Assembly (NCBI RefSeq): GCF_018687715.1
Contig: NC_056753.1
Location: forward strand, 8,145,001-8,209,000
Source: Carya illinoinensis
Lineage: Eukaryota > Streptophyta > Magnoliopsida > Fagales > Juglandaceae
Direction of reading: 5' to 3'
Length of the DNA: 64,000 bases
The notes beneath the pieces are model-generated. The model did no database searches. It saw only the letters and a program-made list of their open reading frames with translations, and was not told the origin of the DNA. Position 1 is the stretch's first letter. Each line of letters starts with the position of its first letter. Below, in pieces: positions 12,668 through 23,628 of the stretch. The position numbers and the translations under genes were made by a program.

Positions 12668-12780
12668 GGAAAAGCCTATATGCAACCGGGGTATATCCCC
12701 GGTGCGGCCTCGGGTCCTACGTGGCGTCATAATGTAAACGACGCCATTTACATTATGACTGAATTTGGCTCGACCCTTGC
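12668..12780. repeat. Left terminal inverted repeat region of the MULE
   Basis: Contains the near-palindrome CCGGGGTATATCCCCGG (about 12686-12702) and a 13-bp inverted pair GTCATAATGTAAA (12726-12738) and TTTACATTATGAC (12747-12759). The first 40 or so bases pair with the right end. Confidence 0.8.
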
Positions 12781-14114
12781 TTCCCCCCCTAGACTTGTTT
12801 TACGCTTCTCTCTCGTCCCCCCTCTCATCTCTCTCTTCCCTCTCAATGCCCCATGAACCCTAACCCTAACCCTCTCGGCTCCCTCTCAGCTCCCTCTCAT
12901 CTCTCCTTTCTCATCATCCCTCTCATCCGAAGCTAGCTTTGAGGAACCCTAACCCAGAGAACCCATTTGAAGGCGACACGAACCCTAACCCAAAGCCGTG
13001 AAGCCACTCGGCCTCCCTCTCCCCGTCGTCCTCCCAGAGAGCCGCGAACCCACTCGTCTTCCCAGAAAACCCACTCAGTCTTCTCCCCGTGCCCTCCCCC
13101 AAACCTCCATCCTATCGTTTTCACCCACTTGAGGCCGCGACGGGACACGAACTCGAAAAAAAGGAATCTTCTTCGGAGAACCCAGGTTTTATTTATTTAT
13201 TTTGTTGATTTTAGTTTTATGAATGAAACTAAAAATTGTGATTTTGATTATGATTTTTAAAGTGTTAATTAGTTGAGTAGTTGATTTTGGATCATCGGCC
13301 ATTTAGTTTATTCCCATATTTTGAAATTTAGAATTTTTCTTTATGAATGCAAGTTGTGATTATGATTATGATTTGCCATTATAACACCAAATTAGATGGG
13401 ATTCATCACTCATTATTGGACATATCGTCTCAGCTTCTCTGAGTTAGGATTAAGACGTGTATTTATTTTATTTCTTTTAAGGATTAAGATGTGTGACTTT
13501 ATTTGTTTAAGTGTATATAGTTGAGAAGCTTAGCCTGTTCTTTCTCAAGTAATCTAATCATCAACCCAAGTTGATGGGGGAAAGGCAAATGAGAGTAGCC
13601 ATCTAACAGGACTTCACACATCAAAAACAAAAATAATAATAATAAATGGCATGAAATTCTAGATTCACGTTTCGTGATCAAGAGTTGGATTATGGAGACT
13701 CAATTTGAAAAATACTCCTTATAAATTATTGATTTTCTTCCAAAATAAGTTGAGAGAACTTCCTCTATTTTAATGTGTAAATTTATCGAATATTCTTTGA
13801 GAATATTCCAAATGTGTAACATTTTAATAGTCTAGTTTGTAAAATTAATTGTCTTTTGAATACAGGATTCATCAAAAGGGATGAAAGGCCCTTAGTTGAT
13901 TTTGGTGATTTTAGTTGAATTGTTGAGAAACTTTGTTAGGAATTCTTAGCTTCCATAAAGCATGTCAAAGAGCTTATATTCTGCTTGCATTTGTGCTTTT
14001 ATTTGGGCTTCTGATTTGTCTCTCTCTAAAGAATTGATATGCACTTTTAACCATATACTTGACATTCTTTTCCTGGGTCCATATCCACTTATCTAGCATT
14101 TTTCATAATCTCTT

Positions 14115-14161
<47 letters not shown>

Positions 14162-14532
14162 CAAAATGTCAGCTGCTATAATATATACTACACAAATTAA
14201 CCTTAGTTAATTAAAATTGTAGGCATATGATCATCTTTTAATTATAAGTACGTAGTACTTATAAGCTAGATTGATCAGAAGCAGCATGCATGCATGGTGC
14301 ATGGGCCACATGATGGCCTAATTGCTAGCTAGCTAATTCCTCGAATCTTGGAGGCCGGCTAGCACCTCTAAAAAATTTCTGTCTATTGCTTGATAAAATG
14401 TGTTGATTAAGAGCTCAAGGTTCCACAATATTTTACCAACTATAGACATTTGTCAAAAGTTGCTATGTTCATTAATAACAGCATCATTATTCAACTGTTA
14501 TTCAATTTTTTTTTATAGGAGTTCATCTTAGA
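12781..14532. other. Left interior of the MULE, no recognised gene
   Basis: A pyrimidine-rich, GC-richer stretch (12780-13180) contains short CCCTAA repeats, then AT-rich DNA with an (AT)n run at 14119-14158. It could hold the promoter and 5' exon(s) of the GRF gene. A polypyrimidine run ending in an AG (about 14505-14520) just before its ATG looks like a splice acceptor. Confidence 0.45.
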
Positions 14533-15114
14533 ATGTCAAAATCATCTTCATCAATATCTTCATCATCTTTTCCCAAACGTACTTTGGGAAAAGAATTGTG
14601 CTTCTGCGAGCTGGAAGCCACATTGAAATGGTCAACTGCTACAAAAAATCCTAGACGGCCTTTCTTAGGGTGTTCAAAGTATAATACGCAGGTAACTACA
14701 TGTGGTCGTTGCCTAAAACATTTTTTGTATCTAATGATTAATATACTGTACAGTTCAAAGATGTCTAATATATGCATTAAATGAAATGAGCAGGGCTTAC
14801 CATACTGTAAGTTTTTTAAGTGGTTGGATGGTAATGAAGTGACTGAGTTACAATATAGAGAAAGGATTGATGAATTGTTAAAGAAAGAGAGAGATGTCGA
14901 GAAGCTACTTGAGCTGCTTGGAAAGAGGGAGATTGAGCTCCGTAAGATAGTGGAGCGCCTCGAGAGGGTGCTGTCCAATAAAAGAGACGAGGTTATGCAA
15001 AAGGAGTTGGTGCTTAACGTACAAGAAGCTAAAAGAAGGCGTTTATGCACGCTATTTTGGATTTATTGTTGTGTAGTATTTGTACATGCATTTTACCTAG
15101 TTTTATATAAGTAA
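14533..15114 (+). CDS. GRF-type zinc-finger protein with coiled coil and C-terminal membrane segment, carried by the MULE
   Basis: Two exons, 14533-14691 and 14794-15114, joined by a GT/AG phase-0 intron, give 159 residues. A Ser-rich N-terminus is followed by a zf-GRF domain spanning the splice junction: CFC, then NPRRPFLGC, then YCKFFKWLD, which supplies the family's zinc ligands and its F-F-x-W-x-D end. Residues about 65-125 are a charged Glu/Lys/Leu heptad-like region predicted to be a coiled coil. The last 30 residues contain a hydrophobic segment (LFWIYCCVVFVHAFYLVL) that looks like a membrane anchor. Such small plant GRF proteins are often annotated in or near MULEs; their function is unknown to me. 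The frame is intact, unlike the transposase opposite it. Extra 5' exons are possible. Confidence 0.78.
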
Positions 15115-16379
15115 TTTGGGATTGTTGTTAGTAGTTATGTGTTTAGCTATTTTGGGAATTATTTTGGTGTTTATGCAAAGTGGAATTGTGGAAGTTGTTG
15201 ATCAATGTGTTAAATATGTGACCGGTTGCACTTTATGTACTGTTTTATATGTATGGATGTGAAAGATAGGTTGATGGAACTTTTTTAAGAATTTTTTGGT
15301 GATTCTGGAATTCTTTGGTACTATATATGGATGTGAAAGACATGCTATAAATAAAATGCATGTTATCCAGGATGATATATATGGAATTTTGAATATATAT
15401 ATGGATGTCTCCAGAATGCTATATGAATTGCCTTTATCCAAGTTGATATATATTGAATTTTTACGGCAGTTGGATGTCAACTAGTCCATTTTGTGGTATT
15501 ATGCAGATTAGGCTAATAATGACAGCCTCAATTGGGAATTCTTATTGACAAAATGTATCATCAATTCATCAGAAATGTGGGATGCTGTCACCAGTCACTA
15601 AGTAACAACACATCAATTCCAATGCATATATAACTGGAGTGAGCCGAGTGGCTAGTATCAGTTTAACAAAAGTGATACAACTGGTTGCACTTAGTAATTC
15701 TCCACCAGGGGACCCAGGTTATCCAGGACAATAATTATTTTTTTTCCACTCCATTCCAGGTTCATTCCTGCTGGTTGTCCAATAAATATCTACACAAAGT
15801 GCACAAACACATGTAGTTGAAGTCACGGAAATCAAGCTATAAACTCCTGCCAAGTGCCTCAAATACATTTAATAATAATCATCATCTTATCCAAGTGCAC
15901 AATCCAAGTGGAACCAATTTGACAAATACACAAAATCCATCCAAGTGCTTCAAATACACAAAAAAAAACCTAGCATCTTATCAGGAACTTCTACAAAGTG
16001 CACTCTAATCATTAAATCAAACACAACAAAGTGCACTCCATCATTAAATCAAATACACAAAAAATATTCATTCTCAAATCCAAGTGCACAAGAAAGTCCC
16101 TAAATCTCTCATTACACATATATTTCATCCTAGGAATACATTCAATAAATGACCCTTGTGGTATTTAAACAAAATCAACCATCAAAAGCACTTCCGTCAC
16201 ATCATTGCAAAGGTTGTGATCTGTCCAACCCAAAGTGCACCAATTGTGATTTTTCGAACCCAATTTCCATCTATAAATAATAACCCAAAATATTAATTGA
16301 TACCACATAAAAATTTGTATTAAACTCGGAGAAAAAGTTTGATACCACTTACACTTTCTTGACTCTGGATAGCTATTTC
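15115..16379. other. MULE interior between the two convergent genes
   Basis: A non-coding spacer between the 3' ends of the GRF gene and the transposase gene. It contains a degenerate repeat of 'AAGTGCACNAATCCAAGTGCA'-like blocks at about 15790-16110. I see no RNA gene. Confidence 0.5.
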
Positions 16380-19300
16380 TCAAGACTGGGCTCCAGTAAT
16401 GTCGATAGCCACGCTTTCTCTTTCGGGAATAGCCTGCTGGAAATGAAAGGTAAGTTATACAGCCATATATTGTAACAAAGTTTAATAAAATTAAACTTAT
16501 TACTATACCTGCATGTGTCCAACATTAGAGACATCCATATCAGAAGGGCCAAATAAATTCCTGCATACTTCCGTCATAGGTGTATCTCCTTTATCCACGA
16601 CCTGGGTATCTCCTCTATCCCACTAAGAATTAATTAACAAACAAATATACATTAAATCTCTCAATCAGTAATATCATATAAATAAAATGCGGATATTAAA
16701 ATATCTGCACCTCTTTACGCTTCCCCTTTGTTGGTGCTTTCTTCGTCTTTGCTTTAGCTTTCCGCATGTCTATCTCCATCCTGGATGCTCTCCTTAAAGA
16801 GGGAGGTCTGCCTTTACCTCGTACAACACGTGGACTACGTACTTCCCCAGAAGCACCGACTATAGTGTCATTCGCCGTACAATCAATATTGGAACCAATT
16901 TGAGTCATCGATGGGCCTTCTTGATTAGCACGATACAACTCAATCATTGCATATAACTTATTTCTTGCATCCTCAGTATTCTCTCTCGAACCCGATGCAT
17001 AAGTAATCATCTGATAACAGATATTTAAAAGACTGGTATATATATTCGAATCTGCGTGTTGTTCCCCTGCATCGTAGCTACTATGGATTAATGTGTATCG
17101 CATTCTAATATCCTTCCTCCATCGATCTAAAATATACATTTCAGGCAAAAATTTAATATCATTGCACCTGAATACGGTCAAAATGTGACGACACAATATC
17201 CCCCTCATCTCAAATAATCCACATGAGCACTTTGCAACTGCGTCTTCCTCACTAAAGTCTACAAAATGTTTAACCAACTTAGTGAACTCTTCCAAACAAA
17301 CTTCATCCTCAACCATATATGTCTTTATTGCACCAACAGAATTATGTAACTTTCGATTCAAGTCAATGATACCATTGACTTGATGTTGAACTTCTTTGAA
17401 CTTAGCTATCGTGTACAACTCTTGGAACCTCTTCTCAATTGGAGATCTAGATATACAGGGGATTGTCACATTAAATGATTGGAAGTCCGCGAGATTTTCA
17501 TTCTCAATCTTTTTCTTCAATGCATTATCAAATTGGTCTACAAACTCCTTTAAGTTTGTCCTAGAATGTACATAACCGTCAAAGAATGCATTCATGCTCT
17601 CACTTCGCTGCGTTGTACTCATTCCAACCCAAAAACAGTTTTTCAAAAATGCCGGTACCCAATGCTCACGCTCAACGTATAGGCTCTGCAACCATGCATT
17701 ATCTCCCAAGTTGTAAGTGGTAAGCAACTGATCCCAACATTTCTCAAACTCATAAACACATTGGGTGTCATATACACATTTCATCAATGCACTCTTCATC
17801 CCAGTTTTGTACGAACCATATGAGCCAAGCTTCTCAGGAATTTTCTTCAGTATATGCCAAAGACAAAATCTATGTCGGGTATTTGGGAAGACAATTGCGA
17901 TTGCATTTTTCATCACTTTATCTTGATCAGTGATAATAGCTTTCAGAGCATTACCATCCATGCATTGCAACCATGTCTCGAATAACCACACAAATGTCTC
18001 GGTATCCTCACTAGAAATCAAGCCTGCTCCCAACAGAATTGACTGCCCATGGTGGTTTACACCAACAAATGGTGCAAAGGCATACCATATCGATTCGTTA
18101 GGTACGTGGTGTCGAATGTGACCATATCGCCAAAATACTGGTATGTTGCTCTACTACGGGGGTCTGCCTAGAAGACGTTCTTTAACCTCCCATCATCATC
18201 TATATCCATCATATAAAAAAATCCAGAATTTTTGTATTGCATCCGTAAAAAATACTGTCGGAGCGCTCTAGCACCACCCGCGCCAAGTCACAGATGTCTT
18301 GCCTTATCAATATAATTACGACAATCCTTTTCCAAGAATGTGAGATTCTCAAATCCACCCGCACCAACAACGAGAGATCCGTAACTCTTATTCGCTCGGA
18401 TGTCAGCCAAGTCATTTGTATCTAGGACCCTTTTTACGGCATCACTAACTTCTCTATTACATCGAAAGAAGCGAGATTTCTTTAGACTTAGGCCATGGTT
18501 ATGGATATTATGTACTGTCGTCAACCGAAGCACTCCATCTTGCCTTAAGGCATTAATCTTTGCCTTACATTCTGTCTTTCCTGTCAGACGTGGGTTGGCG
18601 ACATTCAGCGTCCTATTCCGGGCCTTCCCACCACGGGCACAAAAAAGAGTGACGTATCTAACATAGTCATCTTCTTCCCTCTCAGTCCGTTTTATCATCA
18701 CCCCAAACTCAAATTTTTTACCATATTCCTTATAATAACTTAATAGCTCTTCAAGGGAATTAAACTCCATTCCCGAATTTGGCTCATCAATCGTATCATC
18801 ATCAACCACTTGGACATTCTGAGATTTCTCGGCACTGCCATTATTCGAGTCATCAACTATAGGAGATCCACATGGCGCTTCAGATTCCCCACCATCAGTA
18901 GTATTATCCAGCCCTGAACCAACTATTTTGCTCGTGGCAGAGCTTGTATTGCTGATATGACTCGGAGGTTCCATGATATGTTAAAATGAGTAACCAGCAT
19001 TCTGCAAAAAATTATAAAAGGTCATCAATTAAACTACTGCAATTAAGCCACCTGATTCTTTTAATAGTTGCAACAAAGCCAACTTATGGCTAATAAATTA
19101 GGATAAGTTATCACTACCTGTATGTTGATTGGATATTGGTTATCAGCCGGATATGGTAGAAAAGTTGGTGACCACGTAGGCACTGGTCCAAAGTAACCAG
19201 ACATATAATTTGGAATGTTTTGACTAGTTGATGGTATGGCCTAACATGTTATTAGATAAAGTTCAAAATGTATTTTGCAAAACAAAATATCAACAGTACA

Positions 19301-19400
19301 AATGTTAAATATTTCTCCAATTATATAACATTCATACCTTAGATGGGGGATTTGAGCTATTGGATGTCTGCATAGTTGGTTGTTCTTTCTCGTTTCCCAT
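16380..19400 (-). pseudogene. FAR1/FHY3-like MULE transposase, broken
   Basis: Inferred exons on the minus strand: 19400-19338, 19240-19118, 19001-16711, 16622-16509 and about 16436-16380, all with GT/AG borders and phase 0, coding for about 880 residues if unbroken. Visible domains, in order: a FAR1 DNA-binding domain (EFNSLEELLSYYKEYGKKF onward, with conserved Cys and an HNIHNHGLS end); the MULE DDE domain (VTFDTTYLTNRYGMP, then TDQDKVMKNAI and HRFCLWHILKK); and a SWIM zinc finger (CSCGLFEMRGILCRHIL). Four lesions are seen: in-frame stops at 18981-18983, 18288-18290 and 18168-18170, and a one-base loss near 18078. Each stop is one transition away from the expected codon. Outside these the protein reads cleanly, so decay is recent relative to the LTR elements nearby. 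Confidence 0.88.
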
Positions 19401-20145
19401 GCTGGGAAAATATAATAGAACTGTCAACAATTAAGTACTTCCAATAAATCTACAATCGTAAATACTTTCTAATTCCATTTAATCGTATGACCACATAGTA
19501 TTAATTGCAACCTCAAGTCTCTTACCACATGAATTTATATTCATCAACTGGTGCCAGATTGTATCTTCATTAACTGGTGCCACATTTATATATTAACAAC
19601 AGATTGTGCATGCTAATAAACATAGAAACCATTTATAATCAACTATTGTTAATGAAGAAATAATGAAATAAACAATCAAATAATTGTTAAAAAAAAAACA
19701 ATCAAATATTTTTATTCTGTACACATTTCACGCTCTTTGTACTTGTAAAAAAAAAAAAACACATTTCATGCTTTGTTTTGTCAAATGAATTCTAAGCAAT
19801 AGAGAAAAAAATAAATAAATAAATGTCTGGAAAACAAACAAAGAACGACAACGACAGAGCAAAAACCCAGATCAAACTGTTCTAATCTTTACCCACAAAT
19901 GCAGATGAAAGAAAATGTAGATGAAAGAATAAGCTGCCTACCCAGTTAAAGCTCGTCGGTTCCGGTCTCTGGTTCCGATTTGGGCTCTTGCGCAGGTTTC
20001 GTCGCTTGGCTTCTTCTGTTTTGTCGTTGGGGTTCTTCTCTTTTCCACGCTTAGGGCAGCTCAAAGCAGTTGCAAAAATGTGAAATGCAGCTCGTCGGCG
20101 AGGTGGGAGGACTAGAAGACGGGAATGGCGCTATAGTTCAAATCA
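19401..20145. other. Right interior of the MULE (transposase 5' side)
   Basis: Upstream of the first transposase exon: AT-rich DNA, then a GC-richer tract (about 19900-20140), presumably holding the transposase promoter and leader. A stretch of about 14 C residues sits at about 20158-20172, just before the inverted repeat. Confidence 0.45.
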
Positions 20146-20257
20146 CGTGAAATGCTCCCCCCCCCCCCCCCCGAAATCCCGCATTACCCCTTTTTTTTTT
20201 AATTAATTACCGAGATGCCGCGGCGGGGTTACTCCCCGGGGGTATATAGCAGAACTG
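20146..20257. repeat. Right terminal inverted repeat region of the MULE
   Basis: Reverse-complement partner of the left end, with a GGGG/CCCC hairpin (about 20226-20241) at the position corresponding to the left palindrome. It is followed immediately by TATTATATT at 20258-20266. Confidence 0.8.
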
Positions 20258-20266
20258 TATTATATT
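20258..20266. repeat. Right 9-bp target-site duplication of the MULE
   Basis: An exact copy of 12659-12667. Confidence 0.92.
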
Positions 20267-21890
20267 ATCCGTAATGAGTTTCCCTAGTATAAATGCACTT
20301 TAATTATAGGAGATAATATCTGGTAAAACAATCTTCAATCTATTTGCAAGAATTTTAGCAATAAATTTATACAACACATTGCATAAACTTTTTGGTATAA
20401 AATCAGTCACTCCATTGGGACACTCCACCTTAGGAATTAAAAGAATATGGGTAAAATTTACATTTTCATCAAAACAACCTTCATTAAGAAATTTGAGTAC
20501 TGCAGAAGCGGTATCCTCACCAACTATACTCCAGTAATCTTGGTAGAAGCAAACCCCAAAACCATCAGGTTCTGGGGATTTTAGAGGCCCCATTTGAAAT
20601 AAAGCCTCATCCACTTCCTCTCTAGTGAATTCTCGTTATAACTGGTCATTCATTTCCACTAAAACCTTGCACTGAATATGCTCCAGACCTCTATCTCCAT
20701 TTCTTCTTTGGAAGGGGAAATTGAACAGTAAACATTCCTATAATGATCTTTAAATGACTTCTAAATATCTTGCTGATTATTTCTTACCACTGACATAGAA
20801 TCCTTCACTCGTGTAATCTGTATTCTCTTCTTTCTTTATGTAGCATAGATGTGAAATAACTTTGTATTTCTATCTCCTAATTTGTACCAATTAGTCTTAG
20901 CTCTTTGCCTCCACCTTATATCATCTTGTTCCAACAGAAAACCCACCTCTTTTTGTAACATTTTCACCATCTATATATTATGGGGCCCCTCAGACTCTTG
21001 CATTTTCTTTAAAATTTCAGACTTTTCCTTAACCAGTTTTTCCCCACCTGGACATCTATTCTTGCTCCAGTTTTATAAATTTCTGCTTCACTGATGTAAA
21101 ACATCTTGTAATCTTCCCATCGGATTGATACTCTTAAGACTTCAACACCTCCTCCACTACCTTCCCACAATCCTCATCTTTACTCCAACATGCTTCAAAT
21201 TTAAAAGCCTTCCTATATCTACTTCCCATATTACTCCCATGTTGAATTGACACTAGCAAAGGTTTATGATACGAACTTCTTGCTACCAAACATTCAACCT
21301 CAACATGATTATGCAAGTTTTTCCAAGGTAGATTAGCCATGGCTCTGTCTAACCTCTCCTTAGTATAATTGTCATCCACATGTCTATTACTCCATGTAAA
21401 GGAATCTTCTCTATAGCCTAAATAAAAAAGCCCATTATCTTCCACAGCAGACCTGAAAGCATTCATCTGACTTTTTGATCTACTTCGCCCTCCTCTCTTT
21501 TCTTACTGCTATAGGATCTCGTTAAAATCATCCATTACACACCATGGAGAATCACCTGGACTAATCTTCGACAGTAATTCCCAAGACATTGATCTATTAC
21601 CAACATTTGAATAGCCATAGAACCCAGTCACGAGCCATCTTGAATGATGACCCTGAACAGCAACCCATCCACTAATATGTCTTAAATAGAAATTAAACAA
21701 ACTAAATTCTACCTCATGCCGCTATAACACAGCTAATCCACCACTTCTACCCGCTAGACCCACCGTAAGACACCCCTAAAACCCTAACTTCCTTAACAGT
21801 CTCTACTCTACATTTAGTAGTTAGTGTTTCCATCAGAAACACTATTTTGGGTGACTTTTGCTTCATAATTCACGACCACGCTTATTAACG
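20267..21890 (-). pseudogene. L1-type LINE ORF2, 5' half (endonuclease and start of RT), decayed
   Basis: Minus-strand frames encode the AP-endonuclease domain (about 21850-21130; recognisable pieces are WLVTGFYGYSN, DSPWCVMDDFNEIL and FTWSNRHVDDNYTKERLDR). The region leading into reverse transcriptase follows (about 20620-20270; KSPEPDGFGVCFYQDYW, then FTHILLIPKVECPNGVTDF and SLCNVLYKFIAKILANRLK). Stops and frameshifts separate the pieces. The frame continues in 10147-12658 after the MULE. No ORF1 is found further upstream, so the element is probably 5'-truncated near 21.9 kb. Confidence 0.87.
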
Positions 21891-23628
21891 TGATATGTTA
21901 GCAAAAATCTTCTTATTTTAATTTTTTTTAATTATAAATTTAAGATAATCTATGGCATTTCAATGAGCTGAAAATCCATTTCAATGAGCTAAAAATCCAA
22001 AATCAAAAGTTCAAGCACATGTGACCTATTCACGAAGAGAGCAAATACCACGAGGTTCTAGCTAGGGGTAAAAGAGTTGAGTTCGAGGGAGTGGTCAAGT
22101 CTCGTACATTTAGTTTTTATTTGAATACGAGTTGGTTTCCATTTTTTTTGTTTTGTTTTGGAGTTGGATTTTATGTTGACAAACAGTTTGTTTGACATTA
22201 TATTACAAGCTGCTTTATTTAGATAAAACAGATTATTTATATTACATCTGATAACTTTATCTAAAAATTTTTACAAGTAAATTTTGGCTTTTTGCTAATA
22301 TATTACAACAATTAGATTAATAAGAATTCAAGTAACATGTTCTCAGGAGTAAGAACATAATATGCTTCAATCTTTTTAAATTTTCTTATTATAAATATAG
22401 AGATAATACTACATAAAATAATAAATACGAAGAGTTATTCGAATTATATGAGTTGAGCCAAACTTTGTATAAGTTATTATATTGTTTAATAATCAATCAC
22501 AATTGTGCATTTAAGAACAGCTCATCTAATAAACGAATCAAGCCAAACTTGAATTTGATAAGTTGAACTCGAACGGCTTCTCAAGTATTATTATTTATGT
22601 ACAGCTCTATGAGATGGTATTGAATTACAAAACAAATATGCTCAAGATGCACAGGCAGGTTATGGTGGGAGGTGAGGGCCCCATGCACCCGATAGGATGG
22701 CCAGAAAAATCTGGGAGAAGGTGCAACGTCAACAGGGACATAACTAGAAATTCTTGTCCAAGTTGGAGGTGAAATGGAATTGATGCATCCCATTTCGAGT
22801 CTAAAAATAGAAGAGCAGGGAATAAATAAAATTACCTGCCTTTCTGGGTAAAAGTATTTTTATGTTTTCTGATGAAATTGGTCTCTATTTTTAACTAACT
22901 TTTTAAAACGTAAACAAAACCCGAATTTCCTTAAAGAGACCCTTCTCATCCGAGGCAAAAGCTTAAGCCTTAACAAGGAGATGCAAGAACCGGTGTGCAC
23001 ATGGGTGAAAAGGAAAGATACACAATATGGTGTGTAAGTGACAAAACTATAAGGTCTTCCAGAGAGATGTCAAAGGAAGAGTGGAGAGGAACTGTTTCCC
23101 CTCTCAATTCTCAATTTTTTTCATGAAATTTTGCTACATATAAATAAAATAGCGTACTAATACTAATTTCTTCATATTCAAAATTTAAATTAATACTATT
23201 TTCAATAAAATTTACTTTTTGACCAATCATATTAGATTGATGCACATATTAATGTGCAATTGTGCCTGTAATTAGATTTTTCCTTTCCCATGATACTAAC
23301 AAAGAACTCACGACTCGTGAGCGTAAGATTCCTATACAAACCTTTAAAATAGTTAAAATGGAAAAATAATTATACATATAATACAAAATGGCCAATGTGT
23401 TGCCCACAACATCATTCTGTACCACTCCTCAAACCTGATAGTCCGAAAAGACCAGCGATTTAGTAAAACTACGCGACACGCCTCGGTCTCATGCAATCAG
23501 TTGTGAGAGAGACCAACTCCCAAAGTCTCCTTTAATACACCTGAATCTGCTGGTATGTAACCACCATGTGCATCAATGTAATTCTTATACATCTCAAAAA
23601 TAGCCCAAACGCATAGCATAAGTTTCCA
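21891..23628. other. Intergenic DNA and UVSSA 3' flank
   Basis: AT-rich, no gene recognised. About 23400-23628 is probably the 3' UTR of the UVSSA-like gene. A dispersed repeat copy sits at about 23130-23271. Confidence 0.5.
23130..23271 (+). repeat. Copy 1 of a roughly 140-bp dispersed MITE-like repeat
   Basis: Shares the core AAATTTAAATTAATACTATT, then AATAAAATTTACTTTTTGACC and the ATCATATTAGATTGATG context, with copies at 46187-46321 (same strand) and 47625-47770 (opposite strand). It is A/T-rich and non-coding. Confidence 0.65.

Larger units (their letters stand above)
12668..20257. mobile_element. Mutator-like element (MULE), 7590 bp, inside a LINE
   Basis: A perfect 9-bp duplication (TATTATATT) bounds the element. 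The ends are inverted repeats of at least 40 bp that align after one or two gaps: the left end has GCCTATATGCAACCGGGG and the reverse complement of the right end has TGCTATATACCCCCGGGG. Inside are a FAR1-domain/MULE transposase gene on the minus strand (16380-19400) and a GRF-zinc-finger gene on the plus strand (14533-15114), transcribed towards each other from the two ends. Removing the element plus one duplication restores the frame of the host LINE. The transposase has nonsense and frameshift lesions, so this copy cannot move by itself. Confidence 0.93.

Noticed and set aside
12853..12880. CCCTAACCCTAACCCT string in the MULE
   Set aside because: Two to three units only, within a pyrimidine-rich stretch; common by chance or as a telo-box, not a telomeric tract.
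12967..13260. 97-codon plus-strand frame in the left MULE interior
   Set aside because: Pro/Arg/Ser composition follows the local CT-rich bias, and a minus-strand frame covers the same bases; no domain recognised. It may be 5' leader of the GRF gene.
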